A stretch of DNA of 64,000 bases from CAWJKP01 sp963843465 (GCA_963843465.1 CAWJKP010000003.1:744001-808000), one strand, 5' to 3'. Positions 1-8,766 are shown, numbered from the stretch's first letter. The notes: a model not told the origin generated them from the letters alone. A program made the numbers and translations.

Positions 1-691
1 GCGAGTTGCCGCAGCACCGGGTACGGATCACGAAGCCGTATTACTTGGGGACTTACCTGGTGATGCAGGAGGAGTATCAGCGGGTCATGGGCGCCAACCC
101 CAGCGAGTTCTCGGCCACGGGCAAGAGCAAAGGCGCGGTAGCTGGTAAAGACACGAAGCGGTTTCCGGTGGAGTGCGTCTCCTGGGACGATGCGGTCGAG
201 TTTTGCCGGAAACTATCGGAGATGCCGGAGGAGAAGGCAGCGGGCAGATGGTATCGTTTGCCTTCGGAGGCGCAGTGGGAGTATGCGTGCCGTGCGGGGA
301 GCACGGGTCGGTACAGCTTCAGTTTGGGCGGCAGTGGGATTTCCAAGGAGTCCGAAGAGCGGAAGCTGTCCGACTACGGCTGGTCCAAAAACAATTGGGG
401 CGGGGCCACGCGCGCGGTGGGCCTCAAGCGAGCGAGTGCGTGGGGATTGTATGATATGCACGGAAACGTGTTTGAGTGGTGCGAGGACAGGTACGACAAG
501 GAGTATTATGCGAAGTCGCCTTTAGACGATCCGACCGGTCCTCTCGGCGGAGCGCGTGGCGAGTGACTCGCGGCGGATGCTTCAACTTCTCGGCGTCCTG
601 CTGCCGGGCGGCGGCCCGCTCCAACAGCGGGCCTGGGACCCGCGCCGGCGGCCTAGGCTTCCGTGTCTCCGGAGTTCTGGCGGACAAGTAG
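1..691 (+). CDS. formylglycine-generating enzyme (SUMF1/FGE-sulfatase) family protein, partial and frameshifted
   Basis: The gene enters from the left edge already in frame. The N-terminal part reads as an FGE-sulfatase domain (a PYYLGTYLV segment, MGANPSEF, PVECVSWDDAVEFC, RLPSEAQWEYACRAG, LYDMHGNVFEWCEDR). After about position 550 this frame stops, while the +2 frame continues with the expected end of the family (VTRGGCF, CRAAARS, LGFRV) to a TAG at 689-691. One base is therefore missing or two are extra near 545-560. Members oxidise the active-site Cys of sulfatases to formylglycine, or are related non-catalytic enzymes. The frameshift may be a sequencing error. Confidence 0.8.
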
Positions 692-764
692 GTCCCGTCT
701 GCCGGACGGGACTTCGCCGAACCCGAAGCCCAGAAGTCCCGCCCGGCAGGCGGCAGGCCGCCCG

Positions 765-870
765 TTCGTAGTCCCGCCTTCAGGCGGTGCTCGGGAACGG
801 GCGGGCAACCCATGCCGCCTAAAGGCGGGACTACGAACGGCGCATTCCCGGCCATGTGCGGTATATTGAG
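765..870. repeat. palindromic repeat, family R1 (GTAGTCCCGCC type)
   Basis: Inverted arms GTAGTCCCGCCTTCAGGCGG and CCGCCTAAAGGCGGGACTAC are followed by a GGCGCATTCCCG tail. The same element recurs at 17973-18094 and 55293-55400. The 692-1059 stretch holds this and a smaller hairpin of the TAGGTCCCG type at 689-750. No gene was recognised there. Confidence 0.8.
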
Positions 871-1059
871 AGCATTGAGGGGTTTTGTGCGAAGGAGGCT
901 CCAAGCGAAAACGAGGAACCGAGGAGAGGCACCGGTACTCCGTCGGCCGAGTACCGACGCCTCCTCTCTGTTCGATTCGGTTCATCGTTCTCGGCACTGG
1001 AATGATGGTGACCCAGAGACCATTTCCAACCCTTACACTTTCATCAAGGAATCAAGATC

Positions 1060-2145
1060 ATGAACCGTCGCGATGTGCTCCGCATGGCGCTGGCGTCGGC
1101 CCTGGGCGGCGCGGCCGCCCGAACGCTGAGAGCGGGGCAGAAGCGTCCCGAGCTGCCCGAGGCCACGCCGCGCAAGCTGCCGTACTGGAGGGGCTTCAAC
1201 TTGCCCGTCGCCTACCGCGGCGAGCGCAAAGAACTGTTCGACGAGCGCGACTTCGCCGACGTTGCCGACCTGGGATTCAACTTCCTGCGGCTCGCCCTGA
1301 ACTACCGCGACTGGACCGATCCCGGCGACCCCAAGCGTCTCAAGGAGCCGGTTCTGAAGCAGATCGACCGGGCGGTCGAGCAGGGAAAGCAGCACGGCAT
1401 CCACTTGTTGTTGGACTTCCACATCGCCCCGGGCTTCGGCCAGTTCTTCCCGCCCGAGCGGACGAACCTCTGGACCGAGCCTGGGCCGGCCGCGTTGTGC
1501 GCCTACCAGTGGTCGGTCTTCGCCGAGCGGTACAAGGGCGTGCCCAACCGCCGGCTGAGCTTCAACCTCTTCAACGAGCCGGACGACAAGGTAAAGCCCG
1601 ACGATTTCCGCCGGGTGACGCGGCAGCTCGTGGCGGCGATCCGCGCCAAGGACCCCGAGCGGCTGATCATCGTCGACGGCCGCAACTGGGCCCGCACGCC
1701 GATCACGGAGCTGCTGGGCCTGAACGTCGCGGCCGACATCCACTCCTACGATCCCATTCCCTTGACGCACTACAAGGCTTCGTGGGTCAACTGGAACGAG
1801 AGCTGGCCCAAGCCCACCTGGCCGCTGAAGGATTGGAACGGAAAGATCGTGGACCGCGAGACGATCCGCCGCACGCTCTTCGCGCCTTGGCAGGAGCTGG
1901 AAAAGAAGGGCGTGGGCATGTTCGTGGGCGAATGGGGCGTCTACCAGCACACGCCGCACAAGGCGGCCCTGGCGTGGATCCGCGACATGCTCGGACTGTA
2001 CAAGCAGGCCGGCTGGGGTTGGGCCCTGTGGAACTTCGCCGGCAGCTTCGGCGTCTGCGACAGCGGCCGGGCGGACGTGAAGTACGAGACCTGGCACGGC
2101 CGCCAGCTCGACCGGGCAATGCTCGAAGTCTTGCAGGCGTTCTGA
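1060..2145 (+). CDS. exported GH5-like glycoside hydrolase (cellulase family)
   Basis: The protein has 361 residues and opens with a twin-arginine signal (MNRRDVLRMALASALGG), so it is probably exported folded. The rest is a TIM-barrel cellulase-type domain. FNLFNEP carries the likely acid/base Glu173 and MFVGEWGVY the likely nucleophile Glu291, the usual spacing for GH5/clan GH-A. HLLLDFHIAPG is the typical beta-strand 3 region. An AAGGA ribosome site lies just upstream of the ATG. The substrate (beta-glucan or mannan) cannot be told from sequence. The next gene is a remnant esterase, which fits a polysaccharide-degradation context. Confidence 0.88.
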   Translation: MNRRDVLRMALASALGGAAARTLRAGQKRPELPEATPRKLPYWRGFNLPVAYRGERKELFDERDFADVADLGFNFLRLALNYRDWTDPGDPKRLKEPVLKQIDRAVEQGKQHGIHLLLDFHIAPGFGQFFPPERTNLWTEPGPAALCAYQWSVFAERYKGVPNRRLSFNLFNEPDDKVKPDDFRRVTRQLVAAIRAKDPERLIIVDGRNWARTPITELLGLNVAADIHSYDPIPLTHYKASWVNWNESWPKPTWPLKDWNGKIVDRETIRRTLFAPWQELEKKGVGMFVGEWGVYQHTPHKAALAWIRDMLGLYKQAGWGWALWNFAGSFGVCDSGRADVKYETWHGRQLDRAMLEVLQAF

Positions 2146-2186
2146 GAGCCGAGGTCCGTGAGGAGAGAATCAACCGGAGGACACCC

Positions 2187-2648
2187 ATGGTTACGAGCTG
2201 GAAGAAGGCTGCCTGGCTAATGGTGGTGATGGGGATGCTGGGCGGCTGGGCAAAGGCCGTCGAGCCGGACGCAGTGGTCCCCTTGTGGCCCGGCGACGGT
2301 TTGCCGCCCGGCGTGAAGGTCCAGGACCCCTTGGACCGGCTGAACTGCCGCCCGGAATTCGTCATGCTGATGTGTCCCTGGAACACCTGGAAGGTGGACA
2401 GGTACCCGCTGAAGGCTCCCTTGCCCCCGGTGTTCCTCGCTTGCGCCGACGACGACAAGGTGTCGATCGACTTCTCCGACCCTTTAGCAGAGCGGCTGAA
2501 GGAACTTCAGACGCCCGTCCTGTACTGGAGAGTCCACGGCGGCGGACACAGCGCGTTTCATCGGCCCTCGGCCTGGGGCAAGTGGATGGAGAAGCTCGTG
2601 CCGTGGTTGAAGCAGCAGGGATTTGCGGTTCGACCAGCACCCTCTTAG
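2187..2648 (+). CDS. internally deleted secreted alpha/beta-hydrolase (acetyl-esterase-like), probably inactive
   Basis: The protein has 153 residues with a signal peptide (hydrophobic run to about residue 24). It starts like planctomycete xylan-esterase/lipase proteins (VVPLWPGDG, PPG) and then jumps to the family's C-terminal part (CRPEFVMLM, LACADDDKVSIDF, GGGHSAFH). The central block with the oxyanion HGGG and the GxSxGG nucleophile is absent, although the Asp and His positions remain. I infer an in-frame deletion of roughly 120 residues. An ACCGGAGGA ribosome site precedes the ATG. It could alternatively be a non-catalytic protein. Confidence 0.6.
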   Translation: MVTSWKKAAWLMVVMGMLGGWAKAVEPDAVVPLWPGDGLPPGVKVQDPLDRLNCRPEFVMLMCPWNTWKVDRYPLKAPLPPVFLACADDDKVSIDFSDPLAERLKELQTPVLYWRVHGGGHSAFHRPSAWGKWMEKLVPWLKQQGFAVRPAPS

Positions 2649-2822
2649 GCTCCCTGCTGCGACGACAAACGACGGCAGCAAATTACCAGAGGGGGGGGTG
2701 GGCAGCGAGGGCAGGCTTCCCGGCGATTTTTTCTAACAGCTTGAGAGCGCTACACCAATGCGGTAGGATGACGCCGTGTTGTTCTCGGACAGGCCATTCC
2801 TTCACGTCAACAGGGAGCTACC

Positions 2823-3296
2823 ATGAAACGACGAAACTTCCTTGCAGCAGCGGGTGTCGGGGCGGGCGCAGTTCTCCTGGGGTCAACCCGTCGCGCGGTG
2901 GCCGCAGGCAAGCCCAAGGAATCGCGTGGCCAGGTCTACCAGTGCCCGAAGTGCGGTGCGATTGTCGAGATCGTCGTGTCCGGCAAGGCGTCGACGTTGG
3001 CCCATTGCGGCGTGCCGATGACGTTGCTCGAAGAGCATGTGACGGACCCGGCAAAGAACCCGCATGTCCCGGTCATCACCAAGGTCGATGGCGGCTTCAA
3101 GGTCGCGGTGGGGAGCAGGCCGCACCCGATGATTGCAAGCCATTGGATCCAGTGGATCGACTTGATCGCCGATGGCAAGACCTATCGGCAGTTCCTCAAT
3201 CCGGGTGATAAGCCTGAAGCAGTCTTCATGCTCGTCGCCACGGAAGTCTCTGCACGCGAGCACTGCAACTTGCACGGCCTGTGGAAGGATAAGTGA
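2823..3296 (+). CDS. Tat-exported desulfoferrodoxin-like superoxide reductase
   Basis: The protein has 157 residues. An RR signal (MKRRNFLAAAGVGAGAVLLG) precedes a desulforedoxin-like segment (YQCPKCGAIVEIV, then AHCGVPM) and a superoxide-reductase beta domain. The centre II ligands are visible: His in RPHPM, His in SHWIQWI, and Cys/His in EHCNLHGLW. In the N-terminal iron site the usual Cys-Cys pair is His-Cys, so centre I may be altered or lost. The reaction reduces superoxide to hydrogen peroxide. A Tat signal implies work outside the cytoplasm, which is unusual for this mostly cytoplasmic family. The AGGGAG ribosome site is well placed. Confidence 0.88.
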   Translation: MKRRNFLAAAGVGAGAVLLGSTRRAVAAGKPKESRGQVYQCPKCGAIVEIVVSGKASTLAHCGVPMTLLEEHVTDPAKNPHVPVITKVDGGFKVAVGSRPHPMIASHWIQWIDLIADGKTYRQFLNPGDKPEAVFMLVATEVSAREHCNLHGLWKDK

Positions 3297-3345
3297 CAGC
3301 CACGTTCGTGATTGCAACGAAGCTGTAGACTATCTCGCATACAGG

Positions 3346-3386
3346 ACGCCCCCGGCTCCTCACGAGGTAACCGGGGGCGTTTTCGT
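3346..3386 (+). terminator. rho-independent terminator after the superoxide reductase gene
   Basis: Perfect 10-bp arms ACGCCCCCGG (3346-3355) and CCGGGGGCGT (3371-3380) are followed by TTTTCGTT. The T-tract exists only on the plus-strand side. The hairpin overlaps the last codons of the convergent PDZ gene. Confidence 0.8.
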
Positions 3387-4396
3387 TACGTTGGACCGCG
3401 TCGACCTTTTACTTTTCTCGGGCGAGTTCTGCGCCTCGGGGTGAGACTTGCGGATCTCGTCGAGGGTCTTGTGCAGTTGGTCCAGACGGCGTTCCAGGGC
3501 CTCCATTCGCTTCTCCAGGCGAACGTCGGGCCGGACCTCGGGCAGCGGGAGTCCCGCACGGGGCGGGCCCGGCAAGTTGCTCAACCCATCCTTGAAGAGG
3601 TAGTACCCCGCGTTGGCGCCGCGGCCGAGCATTCGCTCGACGTGAGGGCGAACGTCGGCCGGAAGCTTGTCCAACTCCTTCTCGGTCACCTCCCACTGGT
3701 CCTTGTCCCGCTTGACGACGATCTTGGCCGGCTGCTTGCCGCTGCGGGTGACTGAGATCGAGAGATCGTCCGGCAGCGCTTCCCCGCCCGCGCTGGGCGA
3801 CAGGATCACGCCGGGCCGGGAGAAGAAGAACCGCATCGGGAACTGGTCGCCGGGGTGCATCTTCTCAATCCATTTCCGCATCTGTTCCGCGTCGCCGCCG
3901 ACGGGGGCGCCGGCATTTCGTTCCACTGCTCGTATTCTTCCCGGATCTCGCCCGGCCGCTTGGCAGGCGTGACGTCGATCTTCTGCGACTTGCCGTCGCG
4001 GAACAGCTCCAGGGTCAGCGGCTTGTCCTTGCTCTGCTCGACGGCCTCGACCAGCACCTTGATGCCCCGCAGCGGCTTGTCGCCGGCCTTCACCAGGACG
4101 TCGTGGGGCTTGATGCCGGCCTTGGCCGCCGGACTCTCCGGCATCACGCTGGCCACCATCACGCCCTCGTGTTCCGGCAGGCCCAGTTGCGATCGCAGCG
4201 CCGGCCCGACCGGCACGCACTCCAGTCCGATCCAGTACTGGCTCGGGTGCGCCGGCTGAGCCTCGGCCGCCGGTTCGGGTTGGTCGGCCACGAACAGAAC
4301 GTCAGCGGCGCGGGCCGCGCCGGCCCAGGCTCCGCCCAGGGCCAAGGCAAGGCCAGCCAGCCAGCCGCTGAGCGTGGTCAACGTAGGTCGTCGCAT
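3360..4396 (-). CDS. exported PDZ-domain protein, frameshifted at a homopolymer
   Basis: A signal peptide (to about residue 30, ending ARAA) leads into a PDZ domain (GVMVASVMPESPAAKAGI, HDVLVKAGDKPL). The first frame then breaks at a run of five G on the plus strand (3903-3907). The other frame resumes with EQMRKWIEKMHPGDQFPM, then a domain rich in charged residues and a C-terminal coiled coil (RMEALERRLDQLHKTLDEI). Restoring one C on the coding strand gives one protein of about 345 residues. No protease domain is present. It lies 38 bp downstream of the anti-sigma gene, so it is probably the third gene of the ECF operon. Confidence 0.75.
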
Positions 4397-4434
4397 AGGA
4401 AACTCCTTTCAAATGAAATGGTTGCTGACGAACG

Positions 4435-5163
4435 TTATTGGTAAGCCGAGTTGCCGACGTTGCGGATTTCCACCTGGTCTACCGGCACCACCAGGCGTCG
4501 TCCGTCTTGAAGCGGGAAGGGAACGAGCTGCCGCTGCTGCTGGACCTCGTGCCCGCTCTCACGCAAGGCGCTGATCACGTCCTCCGGTATCGCCGGCGGG
4601 AGACTCTCCAGCCAGCCCGGGTCGAGATGGTCGGCGACGCGGGCGGGCAAGGTCACCGAGGCCGTGCCTCCCGCCGATCCATTGGCCACCGGCACGGCCA
4701 CGGTCTGCCAGATTTCCGGCGAGACGGGGCCGGCAGAGTGAACCGGCCCGGGCGGAACCAACGGCCCGCTTGGGGGCGTCGCCGGCAAAGTAGCCGCCAT
4801 CTGGGTCTGGTTGGCCACTGTCTCCAGCCGACTCCAGAACCCGCGGAAATAGGCACCCAGCCCCAGCGCAATGAGGAAGCTGGCCGCCATGGCCAGCACG
4901 GTTGTCAGGCGAGACTGCCTGAATCCGCGCCGCCCCGCAAGCCGGGGCGCTGGGGCCATCGCCGGCGACTCCCGCCGAATCGCCCGCAAGTCCTGGGTCC
5001 AGGACTGGGCCTCGAGGAAAGCCAGGGCACATCGCCGCCAGCCGCCGGGCACCCCTTCCAGCCGGGCCAACAACTCGCCGCGCCGCGGATCGCCCAGCTC
5101 GCCGTCGACCAGCAGGTCCAAATCGAGATCGCTCAAGGAAGACTCATCGTGGGGATTACTCAT
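4435..5163 (-). CDS. membrane anti-sigma factor of the adjacent ECF sigma factor
   Basis: The protein has 242 residues. An acidic N-terminus (LDLDLLVDGELGDPRRGELLARL) looks like the zinc-less anti-sigma helical segment. A single transmembrane helix lies near residues 88-106 (TVLAMAASFLIALGLGAYF), followed by a Pro-rich extracytoplasmic part. Its ATG overlaps the sigma factor stop (4 bp), a coupled arrangement typical of sigma/anti-sigma pairs. No HxxxCxxC zinc motif is seen. The sensing function of the outer domain is unknown. Confidence 0.75.
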   Translation of the reverse strand: MSNPHDESSLSDLDLDLLVDGELGDPRRGELLARLEGVPGGWRRCALAFLEAQSWTQDLRAIRRESPAMAPAPRLAGRRGFRQSRLTTVLAMAASFLIALGLGAYFRGFWSRLETVANQTQMAATLPATPPSGPLVPPGPVHSAGPVSPEIWQTVAVPVANGSAGGTASVTLPARVADHLDPGWLESLPPAIPEDVISALRESGHEVQQQRQLVPFPLQDGRRLVVPVDQVEIRNVGNSAYQ

Positions 5164-5738
5164 GTCTCGACTTCCGTCACCGCCAACGCGGCCAGCTCCG
5201 CCCGCAGCTTCTGCCGGGCGCGGTGCAGCCGCGTCTGCACGGCGCTTTGGCTGGCGCCCAGGCGGTCGGCCAGCTCGCGGTAGCTACAGTCTTCGGTATA
5301 CTTCAACAGCAAGATCTCCGCGTCCCGCCGCGGCAGCCGTCTCATCGCTTTGCGGACCAGGTCGCGGCGCTCCTCGGCGATCAGCCATCCCAGCGGGTCG
5401 GGCTCGCGGAGACTCTGCTCGGTGGGCCGCGTCCGCTGGGCGTAGGCATCGGTCAGTTTCCGCCGGCGGCCTTGACGGCGACGATACAACAACGCCTGCG
5501 TAACCGCCAAACGGTAAAGCCAGGGGGCAACCTTGGTCGCGTCGGCCAGCGGCGCACTCTGCCGCACGGCCGCCAGCGAGACCTCCTGCATGATCTCGTC
5601 GACCGCCTGGACCTCGCCGGCGCGGGCCAGAACGACCGTCCGCAGCCATCGCTCGTGCTCCGCCAGCGCGGCCTGCCAGTCGATCTTGACCGTGCCGCCG
5701 GGGCGATTCGGCCCGATGGTGCTCTCGGGTTGCGTCAT
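5160..5738 (-). CDS. ECF-type RNA polymerase sigma factor
   Basis: The protein has about 192 residues from the ATG at 5738. An in-frame ATG at 5825 would add 29 unconserved residues. Region 2 is seen as VQAVDEIMQEVSLAAVRQ and VAPWLYRLAVTQALLYRRR. Region 4 is seen as RRLPRRDAEILLLKYTEDCS, then YRELADRLGASQSAVQTRLHRARQKLRAEL, a helix-turn-helix that binds the -35 element. The 4-bp overlap with the anti-sigma gene and the PDZ gene downstream suggest an envelope-stress type regulon. Confidence 0.9.
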   Translation of the reverse strand: MTQPESTIGPNRPGGTVKIDWQAALAEHERWLRTVVLARAGEVQAVDEIMQEVSLAAVRQSAPLADATKVAPWLYRLAVTQALLYRRRQGRRRKLTDAYAQRTRPTEQSLREPDPLGWLIAEERRDLVRKAMRRLPRRDAEILLLKYTEDCSYRELADRLGASQSAVQTRLHRARQKLRAELAALAVTEVET

Positions 5739-5931
5739 GACCGTGAAGAAAGTTTCCGCGGAAGCCGGAATCTTTCCGAAAAAGCGGCCGATCGAGGAGA
5801 TCCGGCCGGCCGGCAGCCTTGGCAATCTGCTGTTAAGCCGTTATGTTATCAAAACTTAGATCCACGCCACCGAAACCCGAAGTCTGTAGGCAGCGCCCTC
5901 GGGGCGACGTGCCCAAACAATGTGAGACCCC

Positions 5932-7098
5932 ATGACTCCTCTTACGCACGCTTCCCTGGCCTGGATCGACGAGGAACTCTCGTCACTGGACCGGCAGGGA
6001 CTCCGCCGGCAGATTCGCTGTCGGGGGGGTGCCCAATCCGCTCGGCTGCTCGTCGATGGACAGGAACTGATCAATTTCGGATCCAACGACTATCTCGGCT
6101 TGGCTTCCGACCCACGTCTGGCGGCCGCCGCGGCGGAAGCGGCAACTCGGGAGGGTTGGGGAAGCGGCGCCAGTCCGCTGATTACCGGCTACGCCGAAAG
6201 CCATCGCCGGCTCGAGCGACATCTGGCGGAGTTCGAGGGCACGGAGTCCGCCGTGCTATTCTCCTCCGGGTTTGCCGCCAACGCCGGCACGCTTGCCGCG
6301 ATGGTCGGCCGGGGCGACCTGGTGCTCACCGACTGCAAAAATCACGCCAGTCTGTTGGACGGCTGCCGCCTGTCGCGGGCGGACGTGCGGACCTACGCCC
6401 ACGGGGATTGGCAGCAGCTTGACCGGCTCCTTTCCCGGCTCGGCACGCACCGCCGCCGGCTGATCGTCACCGATACCGTGTTTAGCATGGATGGCGACCT
6501 GGCCCCGCTGGCGGAGCTGGTCGAGCTGGCCGACCGGCACGGAGCCATGCTGATGGTCGACGAGGCACACGCCACGGGCGTTTTTGGGCCGCGAGGCCGC
6601 GGACTCGCCGAGCAGTTGGGGCTGGAAGGGCGGATTCCGATCCGCGTAGGGACGCTGAGCAAGGCCGTAGGGTCGCTGGGCGGCTTCGTGGCCGGGAGCC
6701 GATCGTTGGTCGAGTGGCTGATCAATCGGGCCAGGCCCTATGTCTTCTCCACTGCCATGCCCGCCCCGCTGGCCGCGGCCGCCCTGGCCGCCCTGGAGAT
6801 CATCCGCGATGAGCCGCAACGCCGCGAGGGGCTCTTGGCCCGGGCCGCCGAGTTGCGCCGCCTTCTGGCCGCCGAAGGTTGGAACCTGGGCCGCTCGGCC
6901 AGCCAGATCGTTCCGTTGATCGTTGGCCAGCCGGACCGGGCCGTCGCCTTGAGCCGAGCGCTCGGCGACCGCGGCCTGCTGGTTCCCGCGATCCGTCCGC
7001 CCACCGTTCCCGAAGGCGAGGCCTGCCTGCGGATCAGCCTGACCTATGGACATACACCGGAGATGGTCCGACGGCTGGTCGAAGCGCTGCGCTCGTGA
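5932..7098 (+). CDS. bioF: 8-amino-7-oxononanoate synthase
   Basis: The protein has 388 residues, the normal length for this PLP-dependent alpha-oxoamine synthase, which condenses pimeloyl-ACP/CoA with alanine in biotin synthesis. Visible signatures are NFGSNDYLGLA, GSGASPLITG, LFSSGFAAN, MLMVDEAHATGVFGPRGRG and GTLSKAVGSLGGF, with the PLP-binding Lys at residue 244. No other bio genes are nearby. The close relatives Kbl (glycine C-acetyltransferase) and serine palmitoyltransferase are less likely given the motif set. Confidence 0.92.
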   Translation: MTPLTHASLAWIDEELSSLDRQGLRRQIRCRGGAQSARLLVDGQELINFGSNDYLGLASDPRLAAAAAEAATREGWGSGASPLITGYAESHRRLERHLAEFEGTESAVLFSSGFAANAGTLAAMVGRGDLVLTDCKNHASLLDGCRLSRADVRTYAHGDWQQLDRLLSRLGTHRRRLIVTDTVFSMDGDLAPLAELVELADRHGAMLMVDEAHATGVFGPRGRGLAEQLGLEGRIPIRVGTLSKAVGSLGGFVAGSRSLVEWLINRARPYVFSTAMPAPLAAAALAALEIIRDEPQRREGLLARAAELRRLLAAEGWNLGRSASQIVPLIVGQPDRAVALSRALGDRGLLVPAIRPPTVPEGEACLRISLTYGHTPEMVRRLVEALRS

Positions 7099-7169
7099 CG
7101 CCGGGCGGGGTGTCGGCCCCCTTGCGGGGTCGGCTACCACCGCTCATACTCGGACTACTGAGACTCACG

Positions 7170-8063
7170 ATGCAGGGCCAGTCAGGCCCGCGAGGTAAAC
7201 GCATGGGCGAGGTAACACGAGAGGCGATCATCGACGCTGCCAAGCGCGCCGCCGCGCAGGCGGATGGGCCAATATCTCGCGCCGACTTCGAGCGATTAAC
7301 TGGGGTCAGCACGTATCACGTTTACCGCCTTCTTCCTGAAGGTGGGTGGTCGGAGGTCAAGGCCGCCGCCGGCTTGGAGCGGCACCCGAAAGACAAGGAT
7401 CCGTTGTCCGATGATGAGCTTCTTTGCGAGTACCATCGGGTTGCGGTCGAACTTGGCGCTTTGCCGATATGGGCTATTTTCGCCGCGCAAGCCCGGGTGT
7501 CGGCAGATGTAGTAAGACGTCGTTTCGGTGGGCTACGAGGGACTCTCAAGCGATATCGGCGTTGGTTGGAGCAGCACGAGCCCAGGTCTCCGTTACTAGA
7601 GGAACTAGAGTTGAAGTCCAAGCATGAGTTGCCAACCCGGCCGAGCGCTCCTGATAACCCACAGCAAACGGTTTGGGCCAAAAACGCAGGGACGGTATTC
7701 GGTCCGCCGATCGATTTTCGTGGCTTGAGGCACGCGCCGATCAATGAGCAAGGCGTGGTCTTTCTGTTCGGTATGGTAAGCTACGAGATCGGCTTTATCG
7801 TCGAAGCGATTCATGCAGCGTACCCGGACTGTGAAGCCAAGCGGTGCGTTGACCGCCGCAACGATCGCTGGCAACGCGTTCGCATCGAGTTTGAGTTCTG
7901 TAGCAGTAACTTCCGCGATCATGGACATGATCCGAACGGCTGTGATGTAATTGTCTGTTGGCAGCACGACTGGCCCGACTGCCCGCTGGAGGTCGTCGAG
8001 TTACGGGAAGTTATCAACGATCTGGAGAGGTCGCGGCGGAACGATGATTCCAGACTTTCGTAA
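7170..8063 (+). CDS. DNA-binding protein with homing-endonuclease-associated repeats and a nuclease-like C-terminal domain
   Basis: The protein has 297 residues from the ATG at 7170 (an alternative ATG is at 7203). Two HEAR-type repeats are seen: one around REAIIDAAKRAAAQ to GGWSEVKAAAG, the second around SDDELLCEYHRVAVELGALP to GGLRGTLKRYRRW. The C-terminal third (about residues 195-290) has an E-x-F-E core, CDVIVCWQHDWPDCPLEVVE, and reads like a restriction-endonuclease-fold (PD-(D/E)xK-like) domain. The catalytic Lys is not obvious. Its end overlaps the next gene. I infer a sequence-specific nuclease or a relative of one, possibly mobile or defensive. No function is proven. Confidence 0.6.
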   Translation: MQGQSGPRGKRMGEVTREAIIDAAKRAAAQADGPISRADFERLTGVSTYHVYRLLPEGGWSEVKAAAGLERHPKDKDPLSDDELLCEYHRVAVELGALPIWAIFAAQARVSADVVRRRFGGLRGTLKRYRRWLEQHEPRSPLLEELELKSKHELPTRPSAPDNPQQTVWAKNAGTVFGPPIDFRGLRHAPINEQGVVFLFGMVSYEIGFIVEAIHAAYPDCEAKRCVDRRNDRWQRVRIEFEFCSSNFRDHGHDPNGCDVIVCWQHDWPDCPLEVVELREVINDLERSRRNDDSRLS

Positions 8064-8470
8064 TGACGGCTACCTGCCTGAAGGACTTCACCTGGCGACC
8101 GAGGCGGAGGTGACATTTCGCTTCGGTTCCGGAAGTCGGCACCGTCGTCGCTTAGTTCTTAGGCTTCGGCGTTGGCTCGAACTTTCGCGGCTGACGCGTG
8201 CCCGTCGTTTCTTGGTTGATGGCAGCTTCGTTACGGCCAAGGAGGAGCCGAATGACGTTGATTCCGTCGTACTTCTCGCGCGACTTTGCGCGGCAAGTCA
8301 CCGATGGATCGGACGCGGCATTGGAACTCGAAGAAATGTTGGCGACGGGTCGCCCGGAAGAAATCTTCGCAGCGGAGGATACCCGCGACTGGAACGATTG
8401 GGTAGAATTCTTTAGCAGGACGCGTGAAGCGGATGGCAGACGAAAAGGCCTTATGGAGATTAGGTTGTGA
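8044..8470 (+). pseudogene. DUF6932-like protein gene, frameshifted
   Basis: The ATG at 8044 lies inside the previous gene (20-bp overlap). The first frame reads MIPDFRNDGYLPEGLHLAT, then an Arg-rich segment, then FLVDGSFVTAKEEPNDVD, as in DUF6932 proteins, where GSF and ND-D resemble a nucleotidyltransferase core. Near 8275-8290 the reading passes to the next frame, which supplies the expected end (LEEMLATGRPEEIF, DWVEFFSRTREADGRRKG, MEIRL) and the TGA at 8468-8470. A +1 shift joins them into about 140 residues. The shift may be decay, a sequence error or, less likely, programmed. Homologues are often found in toxin-antitoxin-like pairs. Confidence 0.6.
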
Positions 8471-8670
8471 TAACCAACACGGTCGAATATGAAAAGGCTG
8501 AAGAAGAGCTTCGGGAACTGGAAAGGCGTCTGGAGCGTCTCCGGCAATCGAATCCGCTTGGCTCGAAAGGATTCACCAAAGCGGGTATTCACAAGATGAT
8601 TGCCCGCCTTCACGAAGAACTGGCGGTCTACGAGGCAAGTGAAGAAGCACGCCGGCCGGAGCCTCCTTGA
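8467..8670 (+). CDS. small helical protein, partner of the DUF6932-like gene
   Basis: The protein has 67 residues from a GTG that overlaps the preceding stop (GTGA, 8467-8470), so translation is likely coupled. It is strongly charged and helical: EYEKAEEELRELERRLERL forms a coiled coil, and a second helix (IHKMIARLHEELAVYE) follows. No helix-turn-helix is clear. By position and size it may be the antitoxin or chaperone of a two-gene module. That role is inferred only from layout. Confidence 0.55.
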   Translation: MITNTVEYEKAEEELRELERRLERLRQSNPLGSKGFTKAGIHKMIARLHEELAVYEASEEARRPEPP

Positions 8671-8766
8671 ATGTCTGCTCGCGCGGGTGCCATTGGCGGC
8701 TTGCCCGCCGGTGCCGGCCTTGAGCCGCGCGGGCTAGCAACGGAGAAAAATGGATGGTCGAGACCA

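Noticed and set aside
885..2186. The long frame extending the esterase remnant upstream to 885
   Set aside because: It runs through the GH5-like gene in another frame; the esterase starts at the ATG at 2187 with a ribosome site and signal peptide.
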